Shown here piece by piece: positions 15,335 to 24,781 of a DNA stretch of 41,574 nucleotides. Under the pieces are notes generated by a model that made no database searches, was not told the origin of the DNA, and was given only the letters and a program-made list of their open reading frames with translations. Numbering within the stretch: the first letter of the stretch is position 1; each line of letters begins with the position of its first letter. A program made the translations under genes and the position numbers. The DNA is from Thermoleophilaceae bacterium (lineage in GTDB: Bacteria > Actinomycetota > Thermoleophilia > Solirubrobacterales > Thermoleophilaceae): contig JAUJNT010000003.1 of the NCBI GenBank assembly GCA_030448005.1, positions 122,775 through 164,348 on the forward strand, written 5' to 3'.

Positions 15335-16180
15335 ATGGCTGAGGGCGCGATCATCGACGGCCACGCCGTCGCCGCCGCCGTGCGGGAGCGCGTGGTGGCG
15401 GAGGTCGCGGGACTGCGCGCGGCCGGAGTGTCTCCGGGGCTCGCCACGGTGCTCGTGGGGGACGACCCGGCATCCCACCTCTACGTGCGCATGAAGCGAA
15501 AGGCGTGTGAGGAGGTGGGCATCGAGCCGTTTCACCACGAGCTTCCGGGCCATACGGCGCAGGGGGACCTCGTCGCCCTGCTCGAGGAGCTGAACGCCGA
15601 CCCGAGGGTGAGCGGCATCCTCCTGCAGCTACCGCTTCCCGAGCACATCGATGCGGGTGCGATGACCGCAACGATCCTTCCAGACAAGGACATCGACGGG
15701 CTCTCGCCGGTCAACGCCGGCCTGCTGGCCCAAGGAGGAGCCGGGTTCGCGCCCTGCACGCCCCTCGGCGTGATGGAGCTGCTGGCCCATGCGGGGGTGG
15801 AGCTCGAGGGGGCGCGGGCCGTCGTGCTGGGTCGTTCCCGGCTCGTGGGCAAGCCGCTGGCGCAGCTCTTGCTGGCCGCCAACGCAACCGTCACCCAGTG
15901 TCACTCGCGCACCCGGGACCTCGCGGCCATCTGCCGGGAGGCAGACGTGTTGGTGGCGGCAGTCGGCAGGCCCGGGACCGTCACGGCCGACATGGTGCCC
16001 GAGGGCGCGGTGGTGATCGACGTGGGAACGAACCGCACCGACGCCGGTCTCGTAGGCGACGTCGACTTCGACGCGGTGCGGGCCAAGGCGGGCGCGATCA
16101 CCCCGGTGCCAGGTGGAGTAGGCCCGATGACGATCGCGATGCTGCTGGCGAACACGGTGCGGGCAGCCGCCGGAGGATAG
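15335..16180 (+). CDS. folD: Bifunctional methylenetetrahydrofolate dehydrogenase/cyclohydrolase
   Basis: A 281-residue enzyme interconverting 5,10-methylene-, methenyl- and 10-formyl-tetrahydrofolate. Marks are the [14 protein letters not shown] helix with the catalytic Lys, [27 protein letters not shown], the NADP site [15 protein letters not shown], and [16 protein letters not shown] at the end. It is cotranscribed with the helicase, 3 bases apart, and followed at once by a GC hairpin. Confidence 0.96.
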   Translation: MAEGAIIDGHAVAAAVRERVVAEVAGLRAAGVSPGLATVLVGDDPASHLYVRMKRKACEEVGIEPFHHELPGHTAQGDLVALLEELNADPRVSGILLQLPLPEHIDAGAMTATILPDKDIDGLSPVNAGLLAQGGAGFAPCTPLGVMELLAHAGVELEGARAVVLGRSRLVGKPLAQLLLAANATVTQCHSRTRDLAAICREADVLVAAVGRPGTVTADMVPEGAVVIDVGTNRTDAGLVGDVDFDAVRAKAGAITPVPGGVGPMTIAMLLANTVRAAAGG

Positions 16181-16183
16181 GGG

Positions 16184-16203
16184 CCGGGGGCTCGCGCCCC
16201 CGG
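16184..16203 (+). terminator. GC hairpin after folD
   Basis: CCGGGGG (16184-16190) and CCCCCGG (16197-16203) around CTCGCG, starting 4 bases after the folD stop. No U tract. Same sequence as at 17-36. Confidence 0.5.
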
Positions 16204-16312
16204 AGCCCCCGGCCGCTCGTGCCCTACGGCTCCGGTGGCGGGCCCGGTGGCTGAGGGCTGGGCCGTCATTGCGACCTCTGGCCCCTCCCGGGGCCAGGGT
16301 CGCCCGACGGGT
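16184..16312 (+). repeat. ~130-bp dispersed intergenic repeat, copy A
   Basis: It begins with the hairpin CCGGGGGCTC(G/C)CGCCCCCGG followed by AGCCCCCGGC, then TGCCCTACGGC, and ends with TTGCGACCTCTGGCCCC and GGGGCCAGGGTCGCCCGA. The same blocks occur in the same order on the opposite strand at 27068-27192. The last two blocks themselves form a hairpin. Confidence 0.7.
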
Positions 16313-16410
16313 GCCGCGCGCCGGCCGGGCATTCGCGCCCCCGAGCCTCCCGCCGCTTCCGCCCTATGGTTCCGGGGCGTGGGATAGGGCCGGGGCGGTC
16401 CCTAGCAACC

Positions 16411-16460
16411 CGAACTGTTCAGTCGGCGCCAGGGCCGGACCGAACCCGACTCGCCGGTCG
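16411..16460 (+). repeat. GAGTGAACC repeat, 5'-truncated copy
   Basis: CGAACTGTTCAGTCGGCGCC matches CGAATTGCTCAGTCGGTGCC at 17206-17225, and the match continues through the following CCCGACTCGCCG block. The GAGTGAACC half is absent. Confidence 0.55.
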
Positions 16461-16558
16461 ACGGGTTTTCGGTTTACTGGCGGACGCTCCCGCCGCTGCG
16501 CCGGGCGGCACCCTCGCCGTCCGCTGAGGATGCTCCACGGTTACGCTGCGGGCGGCCC

Positions 16559-16909
16559 ATGGCCACGCGCAAGACACTCACGTTCGAAAAGGCGCTGACC
16601 CGGCTGCTCGCGCTGATGGGTAGCCAGGTGGAGGTCACGATCCTGTCGGAGGAGCCCCGCGGCGTGCTCGCCTACCTTGAGGGCGAGCTGGCGGCAGGCG
16701 GCGAGCTCGCTCAGGTGGGCTACCCGGCGAGCAACGAGGGGTTCGCGTTCCGTGTCGGACGCGCGGACACCGCGAGCTTCGTGCTCGAACGCCGCATGCT
16801 GCGCCGGGCGGTCGTCCTCGAGTCGGGCGGCGACGGGCCGGACTCCCTGCGCTTCTACGTGGCGATAACGACCGTGGTCCAGGTCGATCCCGTGAACGAG
16901 GACCACTGA
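16559..16909 (+). CDS. Hypothetical protein (116 aa)
   Basis: Starts MATRKTLTFEKALTRLLALM and continues as a compact soluble protein with alternating helix and strand (VEVTILSEEPRGVLAYLEGE; SFVLERRMLRRAVVL). Composition and codon use look real. No cysteines or membrane segments are seen. No family recognised. It is isolated between two repeat-rich intergenic regions and likely has its own promoter. Confidence 0.65.
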   Translation: MATRKTLTFEKALTRLLALMGSQVEVTILSEEPRGVLAYLEGELAAGGELAQVGYPASNEGFAFRVGRADTASFVLERRMLRRAVVLESGGDGPDSLRFYVAITTVVQVDPVNEDH

Positions 16910-17173
16910 GGCTCAGAAAGCCTTCTCTTCTTGACCTCCACCGACCGCCGATGCGCCCGGCTCTTATGCGGCGACACCGGCGAGCCCGCGCTTGAGCTCA
17001 GCCTACGACTGCCGCCACGTGCCTTTCGACCGAGACCGAGCGTTGCTCCGAGGGAGGTAGCACCCAATGCTCCTCATGCGGCGGGCCTCCGCTCGACTGG
17101 CCGCTCCCACTTATCCGGACTGAGGTCATCGGGGGCCCCCGCCGCTGATCGGCCTGAGCCCGCCCCCGTTCGG

Positions 17174-17225
17174 CCGAGTGAACCCTTGAGGGGTCTCTGG
17201 CACCGCGAATTGCTCAGTCGGTGCC
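17174..17225 (+). repeat. GAGTGAACC palindromic repeat, copy 2
   Basis: CCGAGTGAACCCTTGAGGGG, then CTCTGGCACCGCGAATTGCTC, then AGTCGGTGCC. Internal arms GGCACCG (17199-17205) and CGGTGCC (17219-17225) pair perfectly. Confidence 0.65.
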
Positions 17226-17256
17226 AAAGCCAACGCGAGCCCGACTTGCCGCCTCG

Positions 17257-17306
17257 TCGAGTGAACCGCTGAGGGGCCCATGGCGCCGCCAACTGCTCAC
17301 TCGGCT
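17257..17306 (+). repeat. GAGTGAACC palindromic repeat, copy 3
   Basis: Begins 83 bases after copy 2. Its ends CGAGTGA and TCACTCG are perfect inverted repeats, so the whole ~47-bp unit is palindromic at its termini, like a REP element or a tiny non-autonomous element. Confidence 0.65.
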
Positions 17307-17552
17307 GTCGCGAGGACCAATCCGTTGCCGCGCCGCAGCGCGGACTCCCACCGCACTTCACTGCGCCGCGTCGCAAGCTCTGGTGGCTGCCGGCCCTCGC
17401 CACTGCTGGGACCGACTCGCCCCACCGGGGGCTTCGGAGCCGCCGGCGCATTTCCGGCCTGCCGGAGCGGGCGCCAGAATCCCCGCCTGGGCCGGCCCCA
17501 CAGGACGGCGGCCCCCTGCCGCTGGGGGTACGGGCGTTAGGCTCCGGCCCCG

Positions 17553-18113
17553 ATGGATCTGCGGAGGCTGAGAGTGGGCGAGTGGATCGCGGCGGCGTCG
17601 GGCGTGGTGCTCGTGGTCTCGCTGTTCCTGCCTTGGTACCAGGTGAAGGTGCCGCCCCACGGCTCGACAGCGCTGGGCATAGGAGGCACCCTCGACCTCA
17701 GCGCCTGGGAGGTCTTCTCCGTGGTCGACGTGCTGCTGTTCGCGCTGGGGGTGCTCGCGGTAGCCCTGCTGGTGGTCACCGCCGCGCAGCCCACCGCTGC
17801 CGTCGGCGTGGCCTCTGATGCCCTCCTCACGATACTCGCGGCGGTCGTGGCCGTGATCACCACGATCCGGGTGGCGAACGTGCCGGGGGCGCTCGAGATC
17901 CCCGACCACCTGGGCGTGGACACGGGGCGCGCGCCGTTTACGTGGATAGGGCTCGCGGCAGTCTTCGGCGTTCTCATCGGAGCTGTCATCGCGATGCGCG
18001 ATGAACGGCTGAGCGGGAACGGCGAGCCCACCGATTCCACCGGGCTGCCGGTCTCCGCGCCGCCGGAGATCGAAGTGATCCCCTCGCCCCCTAGGGGACT
18101 CGCCGACGGGTGA
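17553..18113 (+). CDS. Four-segment membrane protein of unknown function
   Basis: A 186-residue protein with about four hydrophobic segments (WIAAASGVVLVVSLFLPWYQ first, then about 58-78, 83-105 and 128-148) and a hydrophilic Pro-rich C-terminus. The LFLPWY motif after the first segment is common in small actinobacterial membrane proteins. Its stop overlaps the next gene's GTG, so the two act as a pair. No function can be named. Confidence 0.72.
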   Translation: MDLRRLRVGEWIAAASGVVLVVSLFLPWYQVKVPPHGSTALGIGGTLDLSAWEVFSVVDVLLFALGVLAVALLVVTAAQPTAAVGVASDALLTILAAVVAVITTIRVANVPGALEIPDHLGVDTGRAPFTWIGLAAVFGVLIGAVIAMRDERLSGNGEPTDSTGLPVSAPPEIEVIPSPPRGLADG

Positions 18114-18676
18114 CCTTCGACCGGCTGATCGCGGCCGACATTCTGGCGATGGCGGCTGCGCTCGCGCTGCTGTTCGCGATGGCGGCCGACTGGTACAGCT
18201 CGGCCTCCGGTGAGGAGGCACGTCGCATCGAGCAGTTCACGAAGCCTCAGGGGGCAACGGGAGGAGAGGTCTCGCGCGAGGTGGAGGAACGCGCGCGTGC
18301 GGTTGCCGAGGGAGCGGAGAGGAACGCGTGGCAGCTGAGCGACCCCATAGACCGGGTGGTGCTCGCGGCGCTCCTGAGCACAGTGGCGTGCGCACTGCTC
18401 GCCGGCTTCCTGCGAGCGGCCGGTAGGCGCTTGGAATCGCCGCTCACCCCGAGCGCGATCGCGGGAATCCTCGCGGCGCTGTCTGCTGCGCTCATCGGAT
18501 ATCGCATGCTCGACCAGCCGGGAGTGGACGAGGCCACCACCGTCAGCTCCGGTGCTCCGATCGCGCTCGTGGTGCTCGGCGTACTCGTGCTGTGCTGTGC
18601 CCGAGCGGCGAGGGCGGAAGAGAACGGGACGGCCTGGCACGAGGCTCCTTCGGAGCGAGCGGAAAGCCCCGCTTGA
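18110..18676 (+). CDS. Membrane protein of unknown function, paired with upstream gene
   Basis: A 188-residue protein from the GTG overlapping the upstream stop (GTGA). Hydrophobic segments at about 7-28, 84-105, 115-133 and 148-165 enclose a charged stretch (EVEERARAVAEGAERN), likely extracytoplasmic. A DWYSS motif after the first segment resembles the LPWYQ of its partner, so the two may be distant relatives. It lies 57 bases before gatC and may be cotranscribed with it. Confidence 0.7.
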   Translation: MTFDRLIAADILAMAAALALLFAMAADWYSSASGEEARRIEQFTKPQGATGGEVSREVEERARAVAEGAERNAWQLSDPIDRVVLAALLSTVACALLAGFLRAAGRRLESPLTPSAIAGILAALSAALIGYRMLDQPGVDEATTVSSGAPIALVVLGVLVLCCARAARAEENGTAWHEAPSERAESPA

Positions 18677-18733
18677 CGGGCGCCGCCGGCGCCCGGATGC
18701 GGTGGGGGCGGCCGCGTCCATAGAATCGAAGCG

Positions 18734-19030
18734 ATGATCGACCGCGAGCAGGTACTCCACGTGGCGCGGCTCGCGCGGCTGCGGCTGACCGACGCCGAGG
18801 TGGGGAGAATGACCGGCGAGCTGTCTTCCATCCTTGACCACATCGAGAAGATCGGCGAGCTCGACCTGGAGGAGGTGGCGCCCACCTCGCACGTGATCGA
18901 GCTCGAGAACGTGCTGCGAGCGGATGAGCCGCGCGAGAGCCTCCCGCGCGAGGTGGCGCTCCGTGAGGCGCCCGACTCGGACGCCACCGGCTTTCGGGTG
19001 CCCAGCCCCTCGACGGTCGAGGAGGCCTGA
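18734..19030 (+). CDS. gatC: Glutamyl/aspartyl-tRNA amidotransferase subunit C
   Basis: The 98-residue small subunit that links GatA and GatB, which together convert Glu-tRNA(Gln) and Asp-tRNA(Asn) to the amide forms. Marks are VLHVARLARLRLTDAEV, ILDHIEKIGELDLEEVAPTSH and the LREDEPR-like LRADEPRESL. The next gene begins 2 bases after the stop. Confidence 0.93.
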   Translation: MIDREQVLHVARLARLRLTDAEVGRMTGELSSILDHIEKIGELDLEEVAPTSHVIELENVLRADEPRESLPREVALREAPDSDATGFRVPSPSTVEEA

Positions 19031-19032
19031 CG

Positions 19033-19566
19033 ATGGCCATGGACTCCCTGCGCCAGGTGCTGCGCGACAAAAAGCGATGGTCGGCCTACCTCCTGACCTT
19101 CGACAGCAGCGAGGCGCTCGACGCCTTTCTGGTGATCGAGGACGATCTCGACCCGCCCGACTACTGGCGGCTGCTCGGCGACGCCTGGACCGCCGCCGAG
19201 GCGGTGGCAGCCAACGAGGAGACCTGGCGCCGCCTCTTCTCGAGCTCCCGGCCCGACCGGGAGATGCTGATGACGGAGGCCGAGCGTCCCTTTCTGGCCG
19301 CCCTGCCGGAGGAGGTCACGATCTACCGGGGCCACAGCCACGAGGGCGGGGAGCGGGGGCTCGCGTGGACCCTCGATCGCGACAGCGCCGTGAGGTTCGC
19401 CCACCAGTTCGCCACCTCGACGGACATCGGCCACCCCCCCGGCGAGCCCCGGCTCGCCACCGCCACCGTTCCGAGCTCCTCGATCCTGGCCGTCTTCCAG
19501 GCCCGCCGAGAGGGTGACGTGGTGATCCTCGACCTGCCGCCCGATGTCGATGTCGAGCTGCTCTAG
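19033..19566 (+). CDS. Putative ADP-ribosyltransferase-fold protein inserted between gatC and gatA
   Basis: A 177-residue soluble protein. The C-terminal half shows the pattern IYRG (Arg99), GLAWTLDRDSAVRFA (about 109-123), ATVPSSSILAVFQARREGD (about 144-162, Glu160) and a final beta strand, similar in layout to the R-(S/T)-E motifs of ART-fold proteins found in phages and actinobacteria. The S-T-S strand reads W-T, so catalysis is uncertain. No signal peptide. Spaced 2 bases after gatC and 30 before gatA, it is in the same operon. The family call is from pattern memory, not a search; otherwise it is a hypothetical protein. Confidence 0.55.
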   Translation: MAMDSLRQVLRDKKRWSAYLLTFDSSEALDAFLVIEDDLDPPDYWRLLGDAWTAAEAVAANEETWRRLFSSSRPDREMLMTEAERPFLAALPEEVTIYRGHSHEGGERGLAWTLDRDSAVRFAHQFATSTDIGHPPGEPRLATATVPSSSILAVFQARREGDVVILDLPPDVDVELL

Positions 19567-19596
19567 TCCTCGCCTGCCGGGCATCGGCGACAACGC

Positions 19597-21004
<1,408 letters not shown>

Positions 21005-21012
<8 letters not shown>

Positions 21013-22450
21013 GGCTCTCGCCGAGCGCGCCTACGAGCCGGTCATCGGCCTGGAGATCCACGTGCAGCTCAAGACCCGCACGAAGATGTTCTGCGGCTGC
21101 AAGCTCTCGTTCGGAGAGGAGCCCAACACCCGCACCTGCCCGGTGTGCCTCGGCCATCCCGGCACGCTCCCGGTAACGAACGCCGAGGCGGTGCACTTCG
21201 CCCTGATGATCGGGTTGGCGCTCGAGTGCGAGATCGCGCCGCGCTCGATCTTCCACCGCAAGAACTACTTCTACCCCGACCTGCCCAAGGGGTACCAGGT
21301 CTCCCAGTACGACGTTCCCCTCGCCTCGCGCGGTCGCCTCGGCGACGTCCGCATCCATCGCGTGCACCTCGAGGAGGACGCGGCCAAGCTCGTGCATGCG
21401 GGCGCCTCGGGACGCATCCACTCGGCCGAGTCGAGCGTCGTTGACTTCAACCGCGGCGGCACGCCGCTGGTGGAGATCGTGACCGAGCCCGACGTCCGGT
21501 CGGCCTCACAGGCGAAGGAGTGGCTCGAGCTGCTGCGCAGCACCCTGCGCCGACTCGAGGTCTCCGACGTGCGCATGGAGGAGGGCTCGCTGCGCTGTGA
21601 TGCCAACGTCTCGATCAGGCCGGCCGGGGAGGCCACCCTCGGCACGAAGACCGAGCTCAAGAACATGAACTCCTTCCGGTTCCTCGAGCGCGGCGTGAAC
21701 GCCGAGATCGCCCGCCAGGAGGAGACCCTGCGCGCCGGTGGGGCGATCAGCCAGGAGACCCTCCACTACGACCCCGCCTCGGGGGCGCTCAGCCCGTTGC
21801 GCTCCAAGGAGGAGGCGCACGACTATCGCTATCTGCCCGAGCCCGACCTCGTTCCCCTGGCGCCGACCGAGGAGATGCTCGAACGTGCGCGGGCGGCACT
21901 CCCAGAGCTGCCCGCCCAGCGCGCGGAGCGCCTCGAGCGAGATCTCGGCCTGCCCCCGGACAACGCGCAGCGGCTGGCCTTCAGGACCGACCTGGGGGAC
22001 TTCTTCGAGGCAACGCTTCAGGCGGCCGGCGACGGAGCGGACGCCCGCACGATCTCCAACTGGCTCACGGGTGACCTGGTGTCCCTGGTGGGCGACTCCG
22101 ACCCGGCTGCCTCGAAGCTCGAACCGTCGGCTCTCGCGAGGCTCGTCGGGATGGTCGCGCAGGGGGCCGTAGCGCCATCCGCCGCCAAGGAGGTGCTGGC
22201 CATCCTGGTGGCAGACGGGGGCGACCCCGCCAGGGTCGTGGAGGCCAAGGGGCTCGGACGCGCCGGGGCCGACGAGCTGACGCGGGTGGTGGAGCGAGCC
22301 ATGGCCGACCAGGCGGACGCCGTCGAGAAGATCCGCGCGGGCAACCGCAAGGCCGAAGGGGCGATCGTGGGCGCGGTCATGCGTGAGACCAAGGGCCGTG
22401 CCGACGGAGCCGAGGTGATCCGGCTGCTAAGGGAGCGGATCGGGGAGTGA
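21005..22450 (+). CDS. gatB: Glutamyl/aspartyl-tRNA amidotransferase subunit B
   Basis: The 481-residue kinase and tRNA-binding subunit. YEPVIGLEIHVQLKT opens the conserved cradle domain. The zinc cysteines lie in CGCKLSF and TCPVCLGHPG, and YPDLPKGYQVSQYD, GTKTELKNMNSFRF and HDYRYLPEPDL are family landmarks. The C-terminal YqeY-like tail (KIRAGNRKAEGAIVGAVMR) binds tRNA. The GTG at 21005 is inside the gatA end. Confidence 0.96.
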
Positions 22451-22520
22451 TGCATCCGCCCGGGTGGGGCCCGGCGTACCATGGGATGACGGTTTGCCCT
22501 CGAACGGAAGGATCGTCCCG

Positions 22521-22745
22521 ATGCCACGACTGATCAGGATGGACGCGAGCGGACACTCGACCCTCGCGCAGTGGACCGCCGAGGACCAGGCGGCCTTCGA
22601 GCTCGCCGCCGGGGAGTTCCGGCAGCAGCTCGAGGCCGGCTACATCGGCGTGCTCGACCAGGGGGAGGGAACGGCCACGCAGGTCCGCGAGCTTCCGCGC
22701 GATGCGGACCTCGTGATCCTGCGCCGGCCGATCGCCGGCGGATAG
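22521..22745 (+). CDS. Small hypothetical protein (74 aa)
   Basis: Starts MPRLIRMDASGHSTLAQWTA with a GGAAGGA ribosome site 8 bases before the ATG. The middle AAGEFRQQLEAGYIGVLDQG and the end VRELPRDADLVILRRPIAGG give a small alpha/beta protein. I do not recognise a family; similar short proteins occur in actinobacteria. The next gene starts 4 bases later at TTG. Confidence 0.62.
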   Translation: MPRLIRMDASGHSTLAQWTAEDQAAFELAAGEFRQQLEAGYIGVLDQGEGTATQVRELPRDADLVILRRPIAGG

Positions 22746-22749
22746 CGGG

Positions 22750-23415
22750 TTGGCCGCGCCGACGGACGCTCCGGCCCCGGCGGAGGTTGGGGGGTCGGCC
22801 CTCGCCGAGCTGGGGCAGGTCCCGTGGCGAGAGCGAACGGACGAGCGCTTCCTGCGCCGCTACGGGCGCATCTGGCTGTGCTGGACGGTGGCCTACTCCG
22901 TGCCGTTCCTCGTGGCCGCGCTCTGCCTCATGGTGCTCGAGCCACTGGCGTTTCCTGTCGCTCTCGCGAGCCTTGTCCACGCGTGGGTCATCCCCGAGCT
23001 CTACGCCTACCGCGGCGCCAGCGTGCTGCGGCCCAAGGGCCCTCGCAACCGTGAGGGGGAAGCAGTAGCGCAAGGCCTGCTCGGGGATCTGCTCGGCCAC
23101 GATGCGCGCGAGCTTCACGCTTGCACGGGGCTCGCCATGGAGCGAGGCGGCATGGGAGTATGGCTCGTGGGGGAGGCCGGGGCCCTCCTGTTTCCTCCCC
23201 GCACCCGGCGGGTCCATTGCTTCTGCGTTAGGGCGACAGACCGCCAGCTGCCTCCCTCGGACCGGATCGCCCACCTGCTGCTTGCGCTTCGCACCGACGA
23301 AGGGGGCTTTGCCACGGTGGCAAACCACGCCTTCGCGGGGGCTCCGTGGCGGGTGCGCCGGCGGCTGCCGCCCCTGATGCGGCCCGCGCTCGATGCGGCG
23401 CGATCGGCCGCTTGA
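22750..23415 (+). CDS. Hypothetical membrane protein (221 aa)
   Basis: The TTG at 22750 is the most likely start, 4 bases after the upstream stop. A helical segment (ERFLRRYGRIWLCWTVAY) leads into two membrane segments (about 45-85; VAALCLMVLEPLAFPVALAS). The remaining ~130 residues are soluble and contain GEAGALLFPPRTRRVHCFCV. No family recognised. It is probably cotranscribed with the small gene upstream. Confidence 0.6.
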   Translation: MAAPTDAPAPAEVGGSALAELGQVPWRERTDERFLRRYGRIWLCWTVAYSVPFLVAALCLMVLEPLAFPVALASLVHAWVIPELYAYRGASVLRPKGPRNREGEAVAQGLLGDLLGHDARELHACTGLAMERGGMGVWLVGEAGALLFPPRTRRVHCFCVRATDRQLPPSDRIAHLLLALRTDEGGFATVANHAFAGAPWRVRRRLPPLMRPALDAARSAA

Positions 23416-23443
23416 GCTCATATCCGTCCTGTAACGGGGTGGC

Positions 23444-24442
23444 GTGGCGCGCCGCCACGGCCAGGGCTCCCGAGGCGGCCCGTTGACCGCCCCCCCGACC
23501 GCCGAGCTGATGTTCCGCGAGGGAGGAGCCCCCGAGCTTCGTGCCACGTTCGACGTGGCCCAGATCGCGGTGGGGGAGACCGCTCGCCGCATGGGTGTGC
23601 AGGGAGCCGAGCCTGCCGGGGCGAGCGAGCTCGAGCGGGAGTGGGACCGGCAGCGCGGGCTCCTGGAGTTCATCGTGCTTCAGCCCGGGGGTCGCTACTG
23701 GCTCTGTGAGGACGAGGGGGAGATCGTCGGCTACGGGCGGGTGTGCCGTTTCGGCGAGATGGAGGAGCTGACCGAGCTGATGGTGCTGCCGAGCCACCAG
23801 GGCAGGGGCATAGGGCGGGCGCTGCTCGAGCGCTGCTGGCCTGGTGACCCCTCTCCAGAGATGGGGCGGGTGGTGGTGGCGGCGGGGGCGCCGGCGGACC
23901 TGAGCCTCTACGCGGGCTTCGGCGTGATGCCCACTGCCGGGCACTGGCACCTGCGCGTGACGACCACCCTCTACCAGGAGCGCCGGGCGCGGGAGATCGA
24001 CGTCGCCGAGCCGGCGGTGCATGCCCTCGAGGCCCTGCGCGCGGTCAAGGAGTGGAACCGGCTCGAGCCACCGGCGATCGGCCACCGGCGCCCGCGCCTG
24101 CACGAGTTCTTCTCCCGCACCCGCACCTGCCTGGCCACGATGGACGAGGAGATGGGCCACGCGAGCGCCCTCTGCTGGGTGGGAGCCCACTGCGACATCG
24201 GCCCTGCCGTGGCCGCGACGCCCGAGGAGCTCGTGCCCGTGGTGCTGGCAGCCCTCGACCGCGTGGCCAGGTCGCGTGAGCCCGAGACCTTTGGGGTCTT
24301 CTGCGCCACCGACAGCTGGTGGGTGCTGCGCCGGCTGCGCGGACTCGGCTTCCAGGTGCACTGGCCAAGCTGGGTCATGGCCTCCCTGCCCCTGCCAGGC
24401 CTCGACCGCTACCTACCGACGAGACCGCCACACCTCCTCTGA
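23444..24442 (+). CDS. GNAT family N-acetyltransferase (double-domain type)
   Basis: A 332-residue protein. The acetyl-CoA site LPSHQGRGIGRALLERCW (about 126-143) follows YGRVCRFGEMEELTELMV strands, the normal GNAT order. The C-terminal half (about 180-330) has a second, motif-less GNAT-like layout. The GTG at 23444 is chosen; the TTG at about 23483 could also serve. Substrate unknown. No partner genes nearby. Confidence 0.8.
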   Translation: MARRHGQGSRGGPLTAPPTAELMFREGGAPELRATFDVAQIAVGETARRMGVQGAEPAGASELEREWDRQRGLLEFIVLQPGGRYWLCEDEGEIVGYGRVCRFGEMEELTELMVLPSHQGRGIGRALLERCWPGDPSPEMGRVVVAAGAPADLSLYAGFGVMPTAGHWHLRVTTTLYQERRAREIDVAEPAVHALEALRAVKEWNRLEPPAIGHRRPRLHEFFSRTRTCLATMDEEMGHASALCWVGAHCDIGPAVAATPEELVPVVLAALDRVARSREPETFGVFCATDSWWVLRRLRGLGFQVHWPSWVMASLPLPGLDRYLPTRPPHLL

Positions 24443-24781
24443 GGGGGCGGCAGCCCGAGGCCTGCCCGGCCCGACCATCCGCGCGGCACGCACCGTCCGG
24501 CGCCGGCTGCTGGCGCTGCCCGGCCGCCCGACCCGGACGCCCGCGCCTGGACGCCCGCGCTTGGAAGCCTGCGCCTGGACGCTGCACCTGCCCGCCCGCT
24601 GCCCTGGCACCCACGCCTTCATCGACGCCCTGCAGCGCATCAGAGCCCTCCCACTGGCCGCCTGACCGCCCGGCCGCCCGGCCGACCACCACGCTCGACG
24701 CCGGCCGGTCGTGCGGCCCACTCTCGGCCGCCCCGTTGCGGCCCGAAAGGCCCATGCCGGGCATCCGTGGGAGTATGCCGT
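24443..24781. other. Intergenic region with a short tandem repeat
   Basis: No gene supported; open frames here are GC-driven. A 14-bp tandem repeat lies at 24543-24584. Confidence 0.45.
24543..24584 (+). repeat. Three-copy 14-bp tandem repeat
   Basis: GCGCCTGGACGCCC, GCGCTTGGAAGCCT and GCGCCTGGACGCTG follow each other directly. The 14-bp period is not a multiple of three, which argues against coding. Confidence 0.65.

Larger units (their letters stand above)
16181..16558. other. Intergenic region, 378 bp, repeat-rich
   Basis: It begins with the hairpin repeat, contains the ~130-bp dispersed repeat (16184-16312), a second piece similar to bases 1-20 (GGGGCG-GGGATAGGGCCGGGG at 16374-16395) and a truncated copy of the GAGTGAACC element (16411-16460). 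No open frame with coding character is seen. Confidence 0.6.
16910..17552. other. Intergenic region, 643 bp, with two tandem palindromic repeats
   Basis: No gene can be supported. The two repeats at 17176 and 17259 are the main structure. GGGGGCCCCC (about 17130) is a self-complementary tract. Promoters for the membrane-protein pair should lie at the 3' end. Confidence 0.55.

Noticed and set aside
16855-17067. 70-aa minus-strand frame in the intergenic region
   Set aside because: Overlaps the end of the hypothetical gene antisense and shows low-complexity Ser/Arg composition without a ribosome site.
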